Shown here: in pieces, positions 9,872-19,343 of the stretch
Numbering within the stretch: position 1 is the first letter of the stretch
Layout of the letters: every line of letters begins with the position of its first letter
Assembly (NCBI RefSeq): GCF_014204525.1
Contig: NZ_JACHLP010000001.1
Location: 124,001-188,000 of the forward strand
DNA length: 64,000 nucleotides
Direction of reading: 5' to 3'
DNA from: Roseateles oligotrophus
GTDB taxonomy: Bacteria; Pseudomonadota; Gammaproteobacteria; Burkholderiales; Burkholderiaceae_C
The notes under the pieces: model-generated
What the model saw: the letters and a program-made list of their open reading frames with translations, nothing else
Told to the model about the DNA's origin: nothing
Databases searched by the model: none
Translations under genes and position numbers: made by a program

Positions 9872-11026
9872 TCAGCGTGCGGCGCTGGTCGCGGGGGACG
9901 GGCTGGCCAGCTTCACCGGCGTGCCCTCGGCGACCTGGCCGGCCGAGGCGGCCAGCAGCAGGGATCCCTCACCCAGACCGCTGTCCGCGCCCAGGCGCAG
10001 CTCGACGACGGCCTGGCCTTGCGCATCGCCGGTCTGCCCCGGTTCCACCGTCACGGCCTTCAGCCGGCCGGCCTGGATCAGCATCACATAGGGCTTGGCC
10101 TTGTCCTGGCGCAAGGCCGAAATGGGCAGCACCCAGGCCTCATGCTCGTCCAGCAAGAGCTTGCCGCGGGCAAACATGCCGTGGCGCAGGCCGGGCTGGC
10201 CGGCTATGGCCAGATAGACCAGCACCGCTCTCGAGCCCGCCTGGGCCATGGGATTGATGCGCGCCACCACGGCCGGCACGGCCTCGCCCAGGCCCTCGAT
10301 CTGCAAGCGCGCCTTGTCGCCCACCTTGACCCGGCCGGCGTACTCGGGCGCGATGGCGGCCTCCAGCTCCAATTTGCTGAGGTTGACGATCTCCAAGATT
10401 CGCGCGTCGATGGCGACCCGCTCGCCCTTTTGTGCCAGGCGCTGCGAGACCTGGCCGGCGATGGGCGCGATCAGCCGCGCATCGTTGCGCTGCTTGCGCG
10501 CCAGCTCCACGGCGGCCTGCGCTGCCAGCAAGGTGGCTTGTGCCCCGGCCTCGCTGGAGACGGCGGCGTCCATGGCCGTGGGCGAGATAAAGCCTTGCGC
10601 CACCATGGCGCGGTTATTGCCCAGGGTGCGCTGGGCGATCTCCAGCTGGGCACGGCTGGCCGCGGCGCTCTGCTCCGCCTGGCGCAGGCGCCAGTCCAGC
10701 TCGGTGGTTTCCAACTGGCCGAGCAACTGCCCCGCCCGCACGCTATCACCCTCGCGCACCGTCAGCGATGCCAGCTCGGCCGCCACCTTGGCCTTGATGA
10801 GCGCGCTGTCCACCGCCCGCACATTGCCGGAGATGTCCAGGCTGCTGTTGAAGCGCTGGCGCTTGAGCGTCAGCACGTCGATGGCCGCAAGCTCCAGGCT
10901 GGCGGCCTGGCTGGGCTTGGCCTGGGCTTGCGCCTGGGCCTGGCGGGCCTTCAGCAGCCGGCTGCCGCCCCAGCCCAGGCCCAGCAGCACGAGCAATACC
11001 AGGGCAATCTTCATCCAGGACTTCAT
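9872..11026 (-). CDS. RND efflux periplasmic adaptor (membrane fusion protein)
   Basis: 384 residues from the ATG at 11026. One TM or signal anchor at about 5-20 ([15 protein letters not shown]) is followed by the barrel-sandwich strand [12 protein letters not shown]-like region ([20 protein letters not shown]), a helical hairpin rich in Ala and Gln ([20 protein letters not shown]), the second lipoyl half ([12 protein letters not shown]) and a beta-barrel with [13 protein letters not shown]. It bridges the RND pump and TolC. An in-frame TTG at 11047 would add seven residues. No lipoprotein Cys is seen near the N terminus. Confidence 0.93.
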   Translation of the reverse strand: MKSWMKIALVLLVLLGLGWGGSRLLKARQAQAQAQAKPSQAASLELAAIDVLTLKRQRFNSSLDISGNVRAVDSALIKAKVAAELASLTVREGDSVRAGQLLGQLETTELDWRLRQAEQSAAASRAQLEIAQRTLGNNRAMVAQGFISPTAMDAAVSSEAGAQATLLAAQAAVELARKQRNDARLIAPIAGQVSQRLAQKGERVAIDARILEIVNLSKLELEAAIAPEYAGRVKVGDKARLQIEGLGEAVPAVVARINPMAQAGSRAVLVYLAIAGQPGLRHGMFARGKLLLDEHEAWVLPISALRQDKAKPYVMLIQAGRLKAVTVEPGQTGDAQGQAVVELRLGADSGLGEGSLLLAASAGQVAEGTPVKLASPSPATSAAR

Positions 11027-11095
11027 CGTTGACGAGCTTTCATTCAAAAAAGCACAAGCGCTTGAAACAAGAGCGGGGATGGGGATGGGGCCGCT

Positions 11096-11791
11096 TCAGC
11101 CGGGCGGCGGCTGCAACATCAGGCCACGCAGTATCAGGTCCAGCTGCACGGCCAGCACATCGGCGGCTTGCACCTCCATACAGGGCAGGCCGCAACTCCC
11201 CAGCGAATGCTCATGAAGAATCAGGTGCAGCATGGGGCCGATCAGCACGGTGATCATCTCCGGCACCGGGACGGGCCTGAACTCGCCCTGGCTGATACCG
11301 CGCTGCAAGAGCGCGCCGAGCACAGCGTCCGTGGGCACGATGACCTCATCCCGATAAAAGCTCGCCAACTCTGGGAAATTGCGAGCCTCTGACAACATGA
11401 TCTTGACAATGCCACCCATGCCTCCACGCCCCAACTCAAGGCACCAAGCCTCCATGACCTGACGCAGGAGCAGATCGCTAGGCCCCTCAAAATTGGCCAC
11501 GAATGCCGCCGTCTCGGCAATGTGAGCGGTCAAGTTCTCACGCACCACGGCCTTGAACAACTCTTGCTTGCTGGGGTAGTAGCGGTACAGCGTGCCTTTG
11601 GAGACGCCCGCGCGCAGGGCCACCTCCTCGCTGCGGGTGGCGGCAAAGCCGCGCTCCACAAACAAGGCCAGGGCCGCCTCCAGCAACTCCTGCGGGCGCG
11701 CCTCCTTGCGCCGCTGGCGCGGCCGCGGCGGGGTGTCGTCGGAAGGGGCTGGGGTGCTGGAAGGACTCAATTCGATGGGGCGGCTTGACAC
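11096..11791 (-). CDS. TetR-family repressor of the RND efflux genes
   Basis: 231 residues, starting with GTG at 11791. About 30 disordered, Pro-rich residues precede the helix-turn-helix (EEVALRAGVSKGTLYRYYPSKQEL, about 55-78). The rest is an all-helical ligand-binding domain. It lies directly upstream of the adaptor and pump genes on the same strand and has a perfect inverted repeat 11 bases before its start, so it is probably an autorepressor that also controls the pump. The TetR fold and position are seen; the inducer is unknown. Confidence 0.9.
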   Translation of the reverse strand: MSSRPIELSPSSTPAPSDDTPPRPRQRRKEARPQELLEAALALFVERGFAATRSEEVALRAGVSKGTLYRYYPSKQELFKAVVRENLTAHIAETAAFVANFEGPSDLLLRQVMEAWCLELGRGGMGGIVKIMLSEARNFPELASFYRDEVIVPTDAVLGALLQRGISQGEFRPVPVPEMITVLIGPMLHLILHEHSLGSCGLPCMEVQAADVLAVQLDLILRGLMLQPPPG

Positions 11792-11801
11792 CGTGGGAAG
11801 G

Positions 11802-11827
11802 CATTACTGACTGACTGGTCAGTAATG
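11802..11827. promoter_or_regulatory. Operator of the efflux TetR repressor
   Basis: Perfect inverted repeat: 10-bp arms CATTACTGAC and GTCAGTAATG around a 6-bp centre, 26 bp in all. It sits 11 bp upstream of the tetR start, where repressor binding would block the promoter. The inner TGACTGACTGGTCA resembles operators of other TetR regulators of efflux pumps. Binding is inferred from position and symmetry. Confidence 0.8.
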
Positions 11828-11949
11828 TATTCGGGCGGGCTCGACGGGGTCAACAACAGGGCGCGGGGAAGATCCGTCGCCAGCCCATTAAACAATATTT
11901 GCTATTCTTTAATCGACATGAAATACTAATCAAAACAAAGTAAAGCACT

Positions 11950-12684
11950 ATGCGAACCTCCAAATCCCAGCAAGCCAAGACCCACCGCCTGATCATTCAG
12001 ACGGCCGTGGACCTGATGACCCAGCAGGGCTTCGAGTCCAGCACCATGAAGCAGATCGCCCGCGAGGCCAAGCTGGGCGACGCCACCATCTACAAATACT
12101 TCCCCAGCAAGGAAAAGCTGGTGCTGGGCTATTTCGAGCTGGCCTATGAGGACGCCCTGGCGCAGTGGCGCCAGACCCCGCAAACCGGCTTCACGCTGCA
12201 AGAGCGCCTGCAACTGCTGCTGGACAGCCTGCTGGAGCGCCTGCTGGCCGACCGCGAGTTCGTCGCCCTGGCGCGCGACCTGCTGCGCCGCGCCCCCCTG
12301 CTGATGCTGGGCGAGGAGCTGCCGGGCAAGCGCGCCTTCAAGCATGAGGTGGAGGCCTTGCTGAGCCAGGCCGAGGAGGCCGGCGAGATCGCCCCCTGCC
12401 CCTTCAAACACGCCTTGGCCGGCCTGCTGGCCGACTACAGCTATGGCGTGATCGGCTTCTGGCTGCGCGACACGTCCGAGCATTTCGGCGACACCACCCA
12501 GTTGCTGGATCTGAGCCTCGCCGTGCTGGTGCTGGCCTTGCAGACCGGCATGGTCAACAAGCTGCTGGAGCTAGGCGGCTTCATGCTGCGCAGCCAGTTG
12601 CTGCGCCTCATGCAGCAAGACGGTACGGGCCTGCTGGACCTGCTCAAACTGGCCCGCCAAGGCCTGGGCGGAGGTCGGCCATGA
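11950..12684 (+). CDS. TetR-family regulator, first gene of the kinase operon
   Basis: 244 residues. The N-terminal helix-turn-helix is clear (MKQIAREAKLGDATIYKYFPSKEKL, about 34-58), followed by a long Leu-rich helical domain that is unusually hydrophobic at its C terminus (LDLSLAVLVLALQTGMVNKLLEL). Its TGA overlaps the next ATG (ATGA at 12681-12684), so translation is coupled to the DUF2867 gene. It probably regulates its own operon. The upstream 120 bases are AT-rich with ATTAAA and TTTAAT arms near 11890-11915 that could hold promoter and operator. Confidence 0.9.
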   Translation: MRTSKSQQAKTHRLIIQTAVDLMTQQGFESSTMKQIAREAKLGDATIYKYFPSKEKLVLGYFELAYEDALAQWRQTPQTGFTLQERLQLLLDSLLERLLADREFVALARDLLRRAPLLMLGEELPGKRAFKHEVEALLSQAEEAGEIAPCPFKHALAGLLADYSYGVIGFWLRDTSEHFGDTTQLLDLSLAVLVLALQTGMVNKLLELGGFMLRSQLLRLMQQDGTGLLDLLKLARQGLGGGRP

Positions 12685-13205
12685 TGAGCAAGCCCCTGCT
12701 CTGCCCCGTGCCACCACAAAGCCGCATCGCGGCTGAATTGCCCGGCGCCGACTTCCACGACTGCTACGAGCTGCCCGACCCCCAGCCCCAAGCCCCGGCC
12801 CTGCAAAACTGGCTGCAATTGATGGCCAGGACACCGGCCTGGATGGAATGGCTGATGCGCATGCGCAATCGCGCCGTCGGCCTGGTGGGGCTGAAGAATC
12901 TGGGCGGCCTGGGCGGCATAGACCTGAATCGCCCGCTGGACAGCTACCGCGTCGGTCAGACGGTCGGCATCTTCCAACTGCACTCGCTGAGTGAGGACGA
13001 AGTCGTCTGGCAGGACGACGACCGCCATCTGCGCGTGCAGGTCTCGCTCAGCAAGGGCTTGCGCGAGGGCCAGCCCGTGCTCAGGCTGGCCACCGTGGTC
13101 CATATCCACAATCGCCTGGGGCGGGTTTATATGGCCGTGGTCGGCCCGGCCCACCGCTGCATCGTGCCCTTGATGCTCGGGCAAGTGACGCGGCCACAGG
13201 CATGA
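12681..13205 (+). CDS. DUF2867-family protein
   Basis: 174 residues. It has DUF2867 features: PGADFHDCYELP near the N terminus, a RTPAWMEWLMRMRNRAVGLVGLK-like helix in the middle, DDRHLRVQVSL, and the C-terminal HNRLGRVYMAVV with HRCIV. No catalytic motif is known for the family, which also occurs fused to short-chain dehydrogenase domains. It starts within the stop of the TetR gene and ends within the start of the kinase gene, so it is made in the same proportion and probably acts with them. Confidence 0.8.
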   Translation: MMSKPLLCPVPPQSRIAAELPGADFHDCYELPDPQPQAPALQNWLQLMARTPAWMEWLMRMRNRAVGLVGLKNLGGLGGIDLNRPLDSYRVGQTVGIFQLHSLSEDEVVWQDDDRHLRVQVSLSKGLREGQPVLRLATVVHIHNRLGRVYMAVVGPAHRCIVPLMLGQVTRPQA

Positions 13206-14545
13206 GTACGGCACCCCGTCAAAGCCGGCTGGCCCGCGGCGGCGTCGCCGGCCTGGCCCTGGCCCGGGTCGGCCTGGCCAAGCTGGGCCATGGCGCCGCG
13301 CAACTGGCCCGCGACGAGGCCGGCCGCCAGCAAGCGCAAGCAGCGCACGAGGCCCAGTTGGGGCGCATCCTGTTCAGCGCACTCAACCAGCTCAAGGGCA
13401 CGGCCCTGAAAGCCTCCCAGCTCCTGAGCATGGAGTTGGGCCTGCTGCCCGAGAGCCTGCGCGGACAACTGGCCCAAGCCCATTACCAGGCCACCCCGCT
13501 GAACCGCGCCCATGTGATCAAGCTCTTGCGCCAGGAGTTCGGCCAGGGGCCGGAGCAGCTGTTTGCCGAGTTCCAGCCCCAGGCTTTTGCGGCCGCCAGC
13601 CTGGGCCAGGTGCACGAGGCCAGAGCCCACACGGGCGAGCGCCTGGCCGTCAAGCTGCAATACCCCGGCATGGCCGCCACCATCGCCAGCGATATGAGCT
13701 TGTTGCGCGGCCTGCTGCGTGGTCTGCAACAGGGCAGCTCTGTCCATCTGCCGGATCAGGCGCTCCTGGCGAACGTGCTGGCCGATATCGAAACCAAGCT
13801 GGCCGAGGAGCTGGACTACCGGCGCGAGGCCGCCGAGCTGGACTGGTTCGCGCAACAAGCGCTGCCGCCCGGGCTGATCGTGCCCAAGGTCTTTCCAGGC
13901 CTCAGCAGCGGCCGGGTGCTGAGCATGGAGATGCTGGAAGGCCTGCATCTGGAGGCCTGGCTGGCCCAGCAACCCAGCCAGGCCCAGCGCGACCACTTTG
14001 GCCAGCTTCTGCTAACGCAATTCATGCACGGCCTGCTAACCCTGCGCCGCCTACAGGCCGACCCCCATCCCGGCAACTTTCTCTTCATGCCCGAGGGGAG
14101 GCTGGGCCTGCTGGACTTTGGCCGCACCCTGGCCCTGGAGGACGAGTTGCTGGCCCTGATCCAAGCCAGCTGGGGCGCCCGCCTGGCCGGTGACGATGCA
14201 GCCCTGTTCGAGGCCTACCGCCACCACCAGCTGATCGCGCCAACGCTGAGCCGGCGCCGTTTCAGCAGCGAGCTGCTGCCGGCCCTAAGGCCCATGCTGG
14301 ACTGGCAGCTAGAGCCCTGGCGCCATGCGCACTTCGACTTCGGCCATTTCAAAGCCCTGCCCCGCATGGAGCCCGCCGCCCACCGCCAGGCCATGGCCAT
14401 GCTGCACCGGCTACCACCTGCCCTGCCCTTCTTCGACCGCGCCTATCTGGGCCTGCTGCAGCTGCTGCGCCGCCTGGGTGCCCGGCTGGAGATACCGCTT
14501 GAGTGGCTGATGAATTCCCCCACAAGCAAAGAGCTATCGATATGA
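13202..14545 (+). CDS. AarF/ABC1/UbiB-family atypical kinase
   Basis: 447 residues. Visible motifs of the ABC1 family, in order: KASQ at about 70-73, where the family has KxGQ (Gly replaced by Ser); the Ala-rich loop AAASLGQVH at 130-138; the VAIK-type Lys151 in LAVKLQYP; EELDYRREAAE at about 200; HPGNFLF; and the LLDFG metal-binding motif near 300. Relatives support ubiquinone synthesis or lipid-linked functions in membranes. This copy is not in a ubi cluster and lacks the two C-terminal TM helices of UbiB, so it is likely a paralogue with another substrate. It is coupled by ATGA overlaps on both sides. Confidence 0.88.
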   Translation: MSTAPRQSRLARGGVAGLALARVGLAKLGHGAAQLARDEAGRQQAQAAHEAQLGRILFSALNQLKGTALKASQLLSMELGLLPESLRGQLAQAHYQATPLNRAHVIKLLRQEFGQGPEQLFAEFQPQAFAAASLGQVHEARAHTGERLAVKLQYPGMAATIASDMSLLRGLLRGLQQGSSVHLPDQALLANVLADIETKLAEELDYRREAAELDWFAQQALPPGLIVPKVFPGLSSGRVLSMEMLEGLHLEAWLAQQPSQAQRDHFGQLLLTQFMHGLLTLRRLQADPHPGNFLFMPEGRLGLLDFGRTLALEDELLALIQASWGARLAGDDAALFEAYRHHQLIAPTLSRRRFSSELLPALRPMLDWQLEPWRHAHFDFGHFKALPRMEPAAHRQAMAMLHRLPPALPFFDRAYLGLLQLLRRLGARLEIPLEWLMNSPTSKELSI

Positions 14546-14904
14546 GGACCCATTCTTCCCGTGCCTGGATCGGCCACTGGCTGCTGGCCGTGGCCCTGCT
14601 GCATACGCTGGCCAGCGCGCTCTGGTTCGGCCCCACCCTGCAAGCCATGTGGCAGCAAGGCCTGTTCAACACCGTGGGCGCCGACGCGCTGCGCGGCGCG
14701 GTCAGCTGGTTTGTGCTGTTTGGCGTCTTGCTGGCCCTGCTGGCCATGGCCATCACGCCGCTGGAGCGGGCCGGCCAGGCGCCGGCGCTGCGCCGGCTCG
14801 GCTGGGGCACTATGGCGCTGACGGCCTTGGGCCTGCTCTTGATGCCGCTGTCGGGCTTCTGGCTTGCTTTGCCAGCCGCACTGGCCTTGCTGCGCAAGCG
14901 CTGA
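14542..14904 (+). CDS. Small four-helix membrane protein, DUF6463-like
   Basis: 120 residues from the ATG at 14542, which overlaps the kinase stop (ATGA). Four hydrophobic segments: WIGHWLLAVALLHTLASAL, AVSWFVLFGVLLALLAMAI, LGWGTMALTALGLLLM and SGFWLALPAALALL. A short basic tail (RKR) follows. The pattern matches the DUF6463 membrane family by eye. It could anchor the kinase and DUF2867 protein at the inner membrane; that is an inference from coupling. Confidence 0.7.
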   Translation: MRTHSSRAWIGHWLLAVALLHTLASALWFGPTLQAMWQQGLFNTVGADALRGAVSWFVLFGVLLALLAMAITPLERAGQAPALRRLGWGTMALTALGLLLMPLSGFWLALPAALALLRKR

Positions 14905-14966
14905 CCTGAGGCGGACCGACTTGTGGGGCGGCTATCATGCCGCACCCTCGAAACTGGAGTCGCGCG

Positions 14967-15791
14967 TTGGATACCCTGTTGTTGATCAAGGCCGCCATCA
15001 TGGGCGTCGTCGAAGGCCTGACCGAATTTTTACCCATTTCTTCGACGGGGCATCTGATCCTCACCGGGGCCTTGCTGGGTTTTGACGACGCCAAAAGCAA
15101 GGTCTTCGACATCGCCATCCAGACCGGCGCCATCTTTGCCGTCATCCTGGTCTACTGGCAGCGCCTGCGCGAGGTGGCCGGCGGCCTGGGCTCGGACCAG
15201 CGTGCCCGCCGCTTCGTCACCAATGTGGCCATAGGCTTCTTCCCGGCGGTGATCCTGGGCCTGCTGTTTGGCAAGGCCATCAAGGCCCATCTCTTCACCC
15301 CCACCGTGGTGGCCAGCACCTTCATCATCGGCGGCTTCATCATCCTGTGGGCCGAGAAGCGCCAGAACACCGTGGTGCGGGTCGAGAACGTGGACGATAT
15401 GACGCCGCTGGATGCGCTGAAGGTCGGCGTTCTGCAATGCCTGGCCATGGTGCCCGGCACCAGCCGCTCGGGCGCCACCATCATCGGCGGCATGCTGATC
15501 GGCCTGTCGCGCAAGGCGGCCACCGATTTCTCCTTCTTCCTGGCCATCCCCACCCTGATCGGCGCCGGCCTCTACAGCCTCTACAAGGAGCGCGCCCTGC
15601 TGAGCACGGCCGACATCCCCATGTTCGGCGTCGGCCTGCTGTTCTCCTTCATCAGCGCCTGGATCTGTGTGCGCTGGCTCTTGCGCTACATCTCCTCGCA
15701 CAGCTTCGTGCCCTTCGCCTACTACCGCATCGCCTTTGGCATCGTGGTGCTGGCCACGGCCTGGAGCGGCTTGGTGGTGTGGGCCGACTGA
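14967..15791 (+). CDS. uppP: Undecaprenyl-diphosphatase UppP (BacA)
   Basis: 274 residues from a TTG start at 14967 with GGAG 7 bases upstream; an ATG at 14937 would add ten residues not typical of the family. The enzyme dephosphorylates undecaprenyl pyrophosphate for recycling the cell-wall lipid carrier. Family motifs are [15 protein letters not shown] near the N terminus and [10 protein letters not shown] in the middle. Multiple TM helices are present ([34 protein letters not shown]). Confidence 0.95.
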   Translation: MDTLLLIKAAIMGVVEGLTEFLPISSTGHLILTGALLGFDDAKSKVFDIAIQTGAIFAVILVYWQRLREVAGGLGSDQRARRFVTNVAIGFFPAVILGLLFGKAIKAHLFTPTVVASTFIIGGFIILWAEKRQNTVVRVENVDDMTPLDALKVGVLQCLAMVPGTSRSGATIIGGMLIGLSRKAATDFSFFLAIPTLIGAGLYSLYKERALLSTADIPMFGVGLLFSFISAWICVRWLLRYISSHSFVPFAYYRIAFGIVVLATAWSGLVVWAD

Positions 15792-15860
15792 GCCCAGGCT
15801 GGCCCGCCAGTTCCTGCTTTTGCGCGGGGCCACTCGCCTCGTGCAAATCCCTGTGCGCCC

Positions 15861-15876
15861 GGCGGACAAGTCCGCC
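15861..15876. other. Short perfect hairpin between uppP and map
   Basis: GGCGGAC, AA, GTCCGCC, 16 bases upstream of the map start. There is no T-tract, so it is not an obvious terminator. A TAAAAT hexamer follows at about 15880. Confidence 0.4.
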
Positions 15877-15891
15877 CACTAAAATCCCGCT

Positions 15892-16704
15892 ATGACGATC
15901 ACCCTCAAAACCGGCGCCGACATCGCGGCCCTGCGCATCGCCGGGCGCCTGGCCTCCGAAGTGCTGGACATGCTGACCCCCTACGTCCGCCCCGGCATCA
16001 CCACCGAAGCCCTGGACAAGCTGGCCCACGACTACATCGTCGATGTGCAGCAAGCCATCCCCGCGCCGCTGAACTACACGCCGCCGGGCTATATCCCCTA
16101 CCCCAAGTCCATCTGCACCTCGGTCAATGATGTGATCTGCCACGGCATCCCCGATGGCCGGGCGCTGAAGAATGGCGACATCGTCAATATCGACGTCACC
16201 GTCATCAAGGACGGCTGGCACGGCGACACCAGCCGCATGTTTGTCGTGGGCGAGGGCTCCATCGCCGCCAAGCGCCTGTGCGCCTTCACCTATGAGGCGA
16301 TGTGGAAGGGCATCGCCAAGGTCAAGCCCGGCGCCTATCTGGGCGATATCGGCCACGCCATCCAGACCTTTGCCGAGAACGCCGGCTTCAGCGTCGTGCG
16401 CGAGTTCTGCGGCCACGGCATCGGCCAGGTCTTCCACGAGGAACCGCAGGTGCTGCACTACGGCCGCCCCGGCACCCTGGTGCAGTTGCAGCCCGGCATG
16501 GTCTTCACCATCGAGCCCATGATCAACGCCGGCCGGCGCGAGATGCGCGAGCATGGCGACGGCTGGACCATCAAAACCAAGGACCGCTCCCTCTCGGCCC
16601 AGTGGGAACATACCCTGGTGGTGACCGAGACCGGCTACGAGGTCTTCACGCTGTCGGAAGGCAGCCCCGCCCTGCCCGCCTTCATCAGCGCCAGCAAGAC
16701 CTGA
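15892..16704 (+). CDS. map: Methionine aminopeptidase, type I
   Basis: 270 residues. It removes the initiator Met from nascent proteins. The pita-bread fold metal ligands are in [19 protein letters not shown] (two Asp), [15 protein letters not shown] (His), FTIEPM (Glu) and the C-terminal QWEHT (Glu). Type I without a zinc-finger extension. It is followed by glnD after 5 bases, a common betaproteobacterial order. Confidence 0.97.
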   Translation: MTITLKTGADIAALRIAGRLASEVLDMLTPYVRPGITTEALDKLAHDYIVDVQQAIPAPLNYTPPGYIPYPKSICTSVNDVICHGIPDGRALKNGDIVNIDVTVIKDGWHGDTSRMFVVGEGSIAAKRLCAFTYEAMWKGIAKVKPGAYLGDIGHAIQTFAENAGFSVVREFCGHGIGQVFHEEPQVLHYGRPGTLVQLQPGMVFTIEPMINAGRREMREHGDGWTIKTKDRSLSAQWEHTLVVTETGYEVFTLSEGSPALPAFISASKT

Positions 16705-16709
16705 GCTCG

Positions 16710-19343
16710 ATGGCCAAGTCCGCCGGCCTTGCGCCCGACTCCCGCCCAGCGCCGGCCAGCGTGGCCGAGATGCGCCAGGCCTTCAAGGCCGGCAAGCAGG
16801 CCTTGATCGAAGAGTTCAGGAACGCCAAGCCCACCGTGACCGCCGCCGCCGGCCTGCTGCGCCGTCTGGCCCGCCATGTGGACGCCAGCCTCAAGACCTT
16901 GTGGGCCCAGGCCCAGCTGCCCGCCGGCGCCAGCCTGCTGGCGGTGGGCGGCTATGGCCGCGGCGAACTCTTCCCCTATTCGGATATCGATGTGCTGCTG
17001 CTCTTGCCCGATGGCGTGGAGGCGCATCGGGACGGCGCCGCCAAGGCCGGCATCGAGCACTTCATCACCGCCTGCTGGGACATCGGCCTGGAGGTCGGCT
17101 CCTCGGTACGCACACTGGACGAATGCCTGACGGAGGCCGCCGCCGATGTGACGGTGCAGACCTCGCTGCTGGAGTCGCGTCTGCTGGCCGGCTCGCGCGG
17201 CCTGCACGCCCGGCTGGAGCAAAGCCTGCACCAGGCCATGGACGCCAGCGCCTTCTTGCGCGCCAAGACCCTGGAGGCGCAGCAGCGCCACACCAAGTAC
17301 GACGAGACACCCTACTCGCTGGAGCCCAATTGCAAGGAAAGCCCCGGTGGCCTGCGCGATCTGCAGCTGTTGATCTGGATCGCCCGCGCGGCCGGCCTGG
17401 GGCAAACCTGGCACGAGCTGGCCACCAAGGGTTTGATCACCCCGTTTGAGAGCCGCCAGCTGCAGCGCAACGAAGGCCTGCTCAAGCTGATACGCGCCCG
17501 CCTGCACACGGTGGCGGGCCGGCGCGAGGACCGCCTGGTGTTCGATCTGCAAACCGCCGTGGCCGAAAGCTTTGGCTATGCCAGCAGCCGTGCCCAGCGC
17601 GCCTCCGAGCTGCTGATGCGGCGCTATTACTGGGCGGCCAAGGCGGTCAGCCAGCTCAACCAGATCCTGCTGCTGAATCTGGAAGAGCATATCCACGGCT
17701 CGCAACAAAGCTTGATGCGCCCCATCCCCGGCCATGAGCAGCAGTTCCTGGACCGCGCCGGCATGCTGGAGGTCGCCGACGACGAGCTCTATCGGCGCGA
17801 GCCCCACGCCATTCTGCGCACCTTTCTGGTCTACCAACAGACACCCGGCATCAAGGGCTTGTCGGCCCGCACGCTGCGCGCGCTCTACAACGCCCGCGAG
17901 CTGATGGACAGCGCCTTCCGCCGCGACCCGGTGAACCGCGCCACCTTTATGCAGATCCTGCGCCAGCCGCAGGGCCAGACCCATGCTTTCCGGCTGATGA
18001 ACCAGACCTCGGTGCTGGGCCGTTACCTGTGGGTATTCCGCCGCATCGTCGGCCAGATGCAGCACGACCTCTTCCACGTCTACACGGTGGATCAGCACAT
18101 CCTGATGGTGCTGCGCAATGTGCGCCGTTTCTTCATCCCCGAGCACGCCCACGAGTACAGCTTCTGCTCCCAGCTGGCCGCGCAATGGGACCGGCCCGAG
18201 CTGCTTTACATCGCCGCCCTCTTCCACGATGTGGCCAAGGGGCGGGGCGGTGACCACTCCGATCTGGGCGCCGTCGAGGTCAAACGTTTCTGCCGCGAGC
18301 ACGGCCTGGCAAGACCCGACACCGAGCTGGTCGGCTTTCTGGTGCAACAGCACCTGACCCTCTCGCGCGTGGCGCAGAAGGAGGACTTGTCCGACCCCGA
18401 GGTCATCGCCGGCTTTGCCGCCAAGATGCGGGACGAGCGCCATCTGACCGGCCTCTACCTGCTCACCGTGGCCGATATCCGCGGCACCAGCCCCAAGGTC
18501 TGGAATGCCTGGAAGGGCAAGCTGCTGGAGGACCTCTACCGCGTCACCCTGCGCGCCCTGGGCGGCGCCAAGCCCAATCTGGACGCCGAAATCGAGGCCC
18601 GCAAGAACGAGGCCCGCCAGGCCCTGGCCCTGCACAGCATGTTGCCCGACACCGAGGCGCCGCTGTGGCAGACCCTGGAGCTCAGCTACTTCGCCCGCCA
18701 CGAGGCCGGCGAACTAGCCTGGCATGCGCGCGCCCTGTGGCGATATGTGGACGCGGCCACCCCCATCGTGCGCGCCCGCCCCTCGCCGGTGGGTGAGGGC
18801 CTGCAGGTGCTGGTCTATTCGCCCGACCGGCCCGACCTCTTCGCCCGCATGTGCGCTTATTTCGACAGCGCCGGCTTCAACATCCTGGACGCCAAGGTCC
18901 ACACCACCCGCAAGGGTTTTGCGCTGGACACCTTCCAGGTCATCAGCCCCGACTCCGATCAAAACCACCGCGACCTGGTCTCCCTGGTGGAGACCAAGCT
19001 GAGCCAGGCCTTGCTGGCCGAGGGCCCCTTGCCCGAACCGCGCCGCGGCCGGCTGTCGCGCCGGGTCAAGAGCTTTCCCTACACCCCGCGCATCGCACTG
19101 CGGCCGGACGAGCGGGCCCAGCGCTGGCTCTTGAGCATCAGCACCACCGACCGCGCCGGCCTGCTCTACGCCATCGCCCGCGTGCTGGCCCGGCACCGCA
19201 TCAATCTGCAGTTAGCAAAAATCTCCACCCTGGGCGAGCGGGTGGAAGACACCTTTCTGGTCGACGGCGCGGCCCTGCAACAGAACAAGACCCAGCTGCA
19301 GATCGAGAGCGAATTGCTCGACGCCGTGGCCCTGCCCCAATGA
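16710..19343 (+). CDS. glnD: Bifunctional PII uridylyltransferase/uridylyl-removing enzyme
   Basis: 877 residues from the ATG at 16710 ([10 protein letters not shown]). It uridylylates PII under nitrogen limitation and reverses this when glutamine is high. The nucleotidyltransferase motif [17 protein letters not shown] is at about 78-94. The HD phosphohydrolase motif [12 protein letters not shown] is near 505, and two ACT domains begin at about 690 and 803 ([20 protein letters not shown] and [20 protein letters not shown]). All parts are intact. Its TGA overlaps the mnmH start (ATGA). The ammonium transporter at the right end and the large glutamate dehydrogenase are related in nitrogen metabolism. 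Confidence 0.97.
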   Translation: MAKSAGLAPDSRPAPASVAEMRQAFKAGKQALIEEFRNAKPTVTAAAGLLRRLARHVDASLKTLWAQAQLPAGASLLAVGGYGRGELFPYSDIDVLLLLPDGVEAHRDGAAKAGIEHFITACWDIGLEVGSSVRTLDECLTEAAADVTVQTSLLESRLLAGSRGLHARLEQSLHQAMDASAFLRAKTLEAQQRHTKYDETPYSLEPNCKESPGGLRDLQLLIWIARAAGLGQTWHELATKGLITPFESRQLQRNEGLLKLIRARLHTVAGRREDRLVFDLQTAVAESFGYASSRAQRASELLMRRYYWAAKAVSQLNQILLLNLEEHIHGSQQSLMRPIPGHEQQFLDRAGMLEVADDELYRREPHAILRTFLVYQQTPGIKGLSARTLRALYNARELMDSAFRRDPVNRATFMQILRQPQGQTHAFRLMNQTSVLGRYLWVFRRIVGQMQHDLFHVYTVDQHILMVLRNVRRFFIPEHAHEYSFCSQLAAQWDRPELLYIAALFHDVAKGRGGDHSDLGAVEVKRFCREHGLARPDTELVGFLVQQHLTLSRVAQKEDLSDPEVIAGFAAKMRDERHLTGLYLLTVADIRGTSPKVWNAWKGKLLEDLYRVTLRALGGAKPNLDAEIEARKNEARQALALHSMLPDTEAPLWQTLELSYFARHEAGELAWHARALWRYVDAATPIVRARPSPVGEGLQVLVYSPDRPDLFARMCAYFDSAGFNILDAKVHTTRKGFALDTFQVISPDSDQNHRDLVSLVETKLSQALLAEGPLPEPRRGRLSRRVKSFPYTPRIALRPDERAQRWLLSISTTDRAGLLYAIARVLARHRINLQLAKISTLGERVEDTFLVDGAALQQNKTQLQIESELLDAVALPQ

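Noticed and set aside
11538-11804. Alternative ATG frame at the start of the efflux tetR gene
   Set aside because: The ATG is out of frame with the helix-turn-helix. The GTG at 11791 opens the correct frame.
16635-18701. 688-codon minus-strand open frame
   Set aside because: Antisense to glnD, which has clear domains in the other strand.
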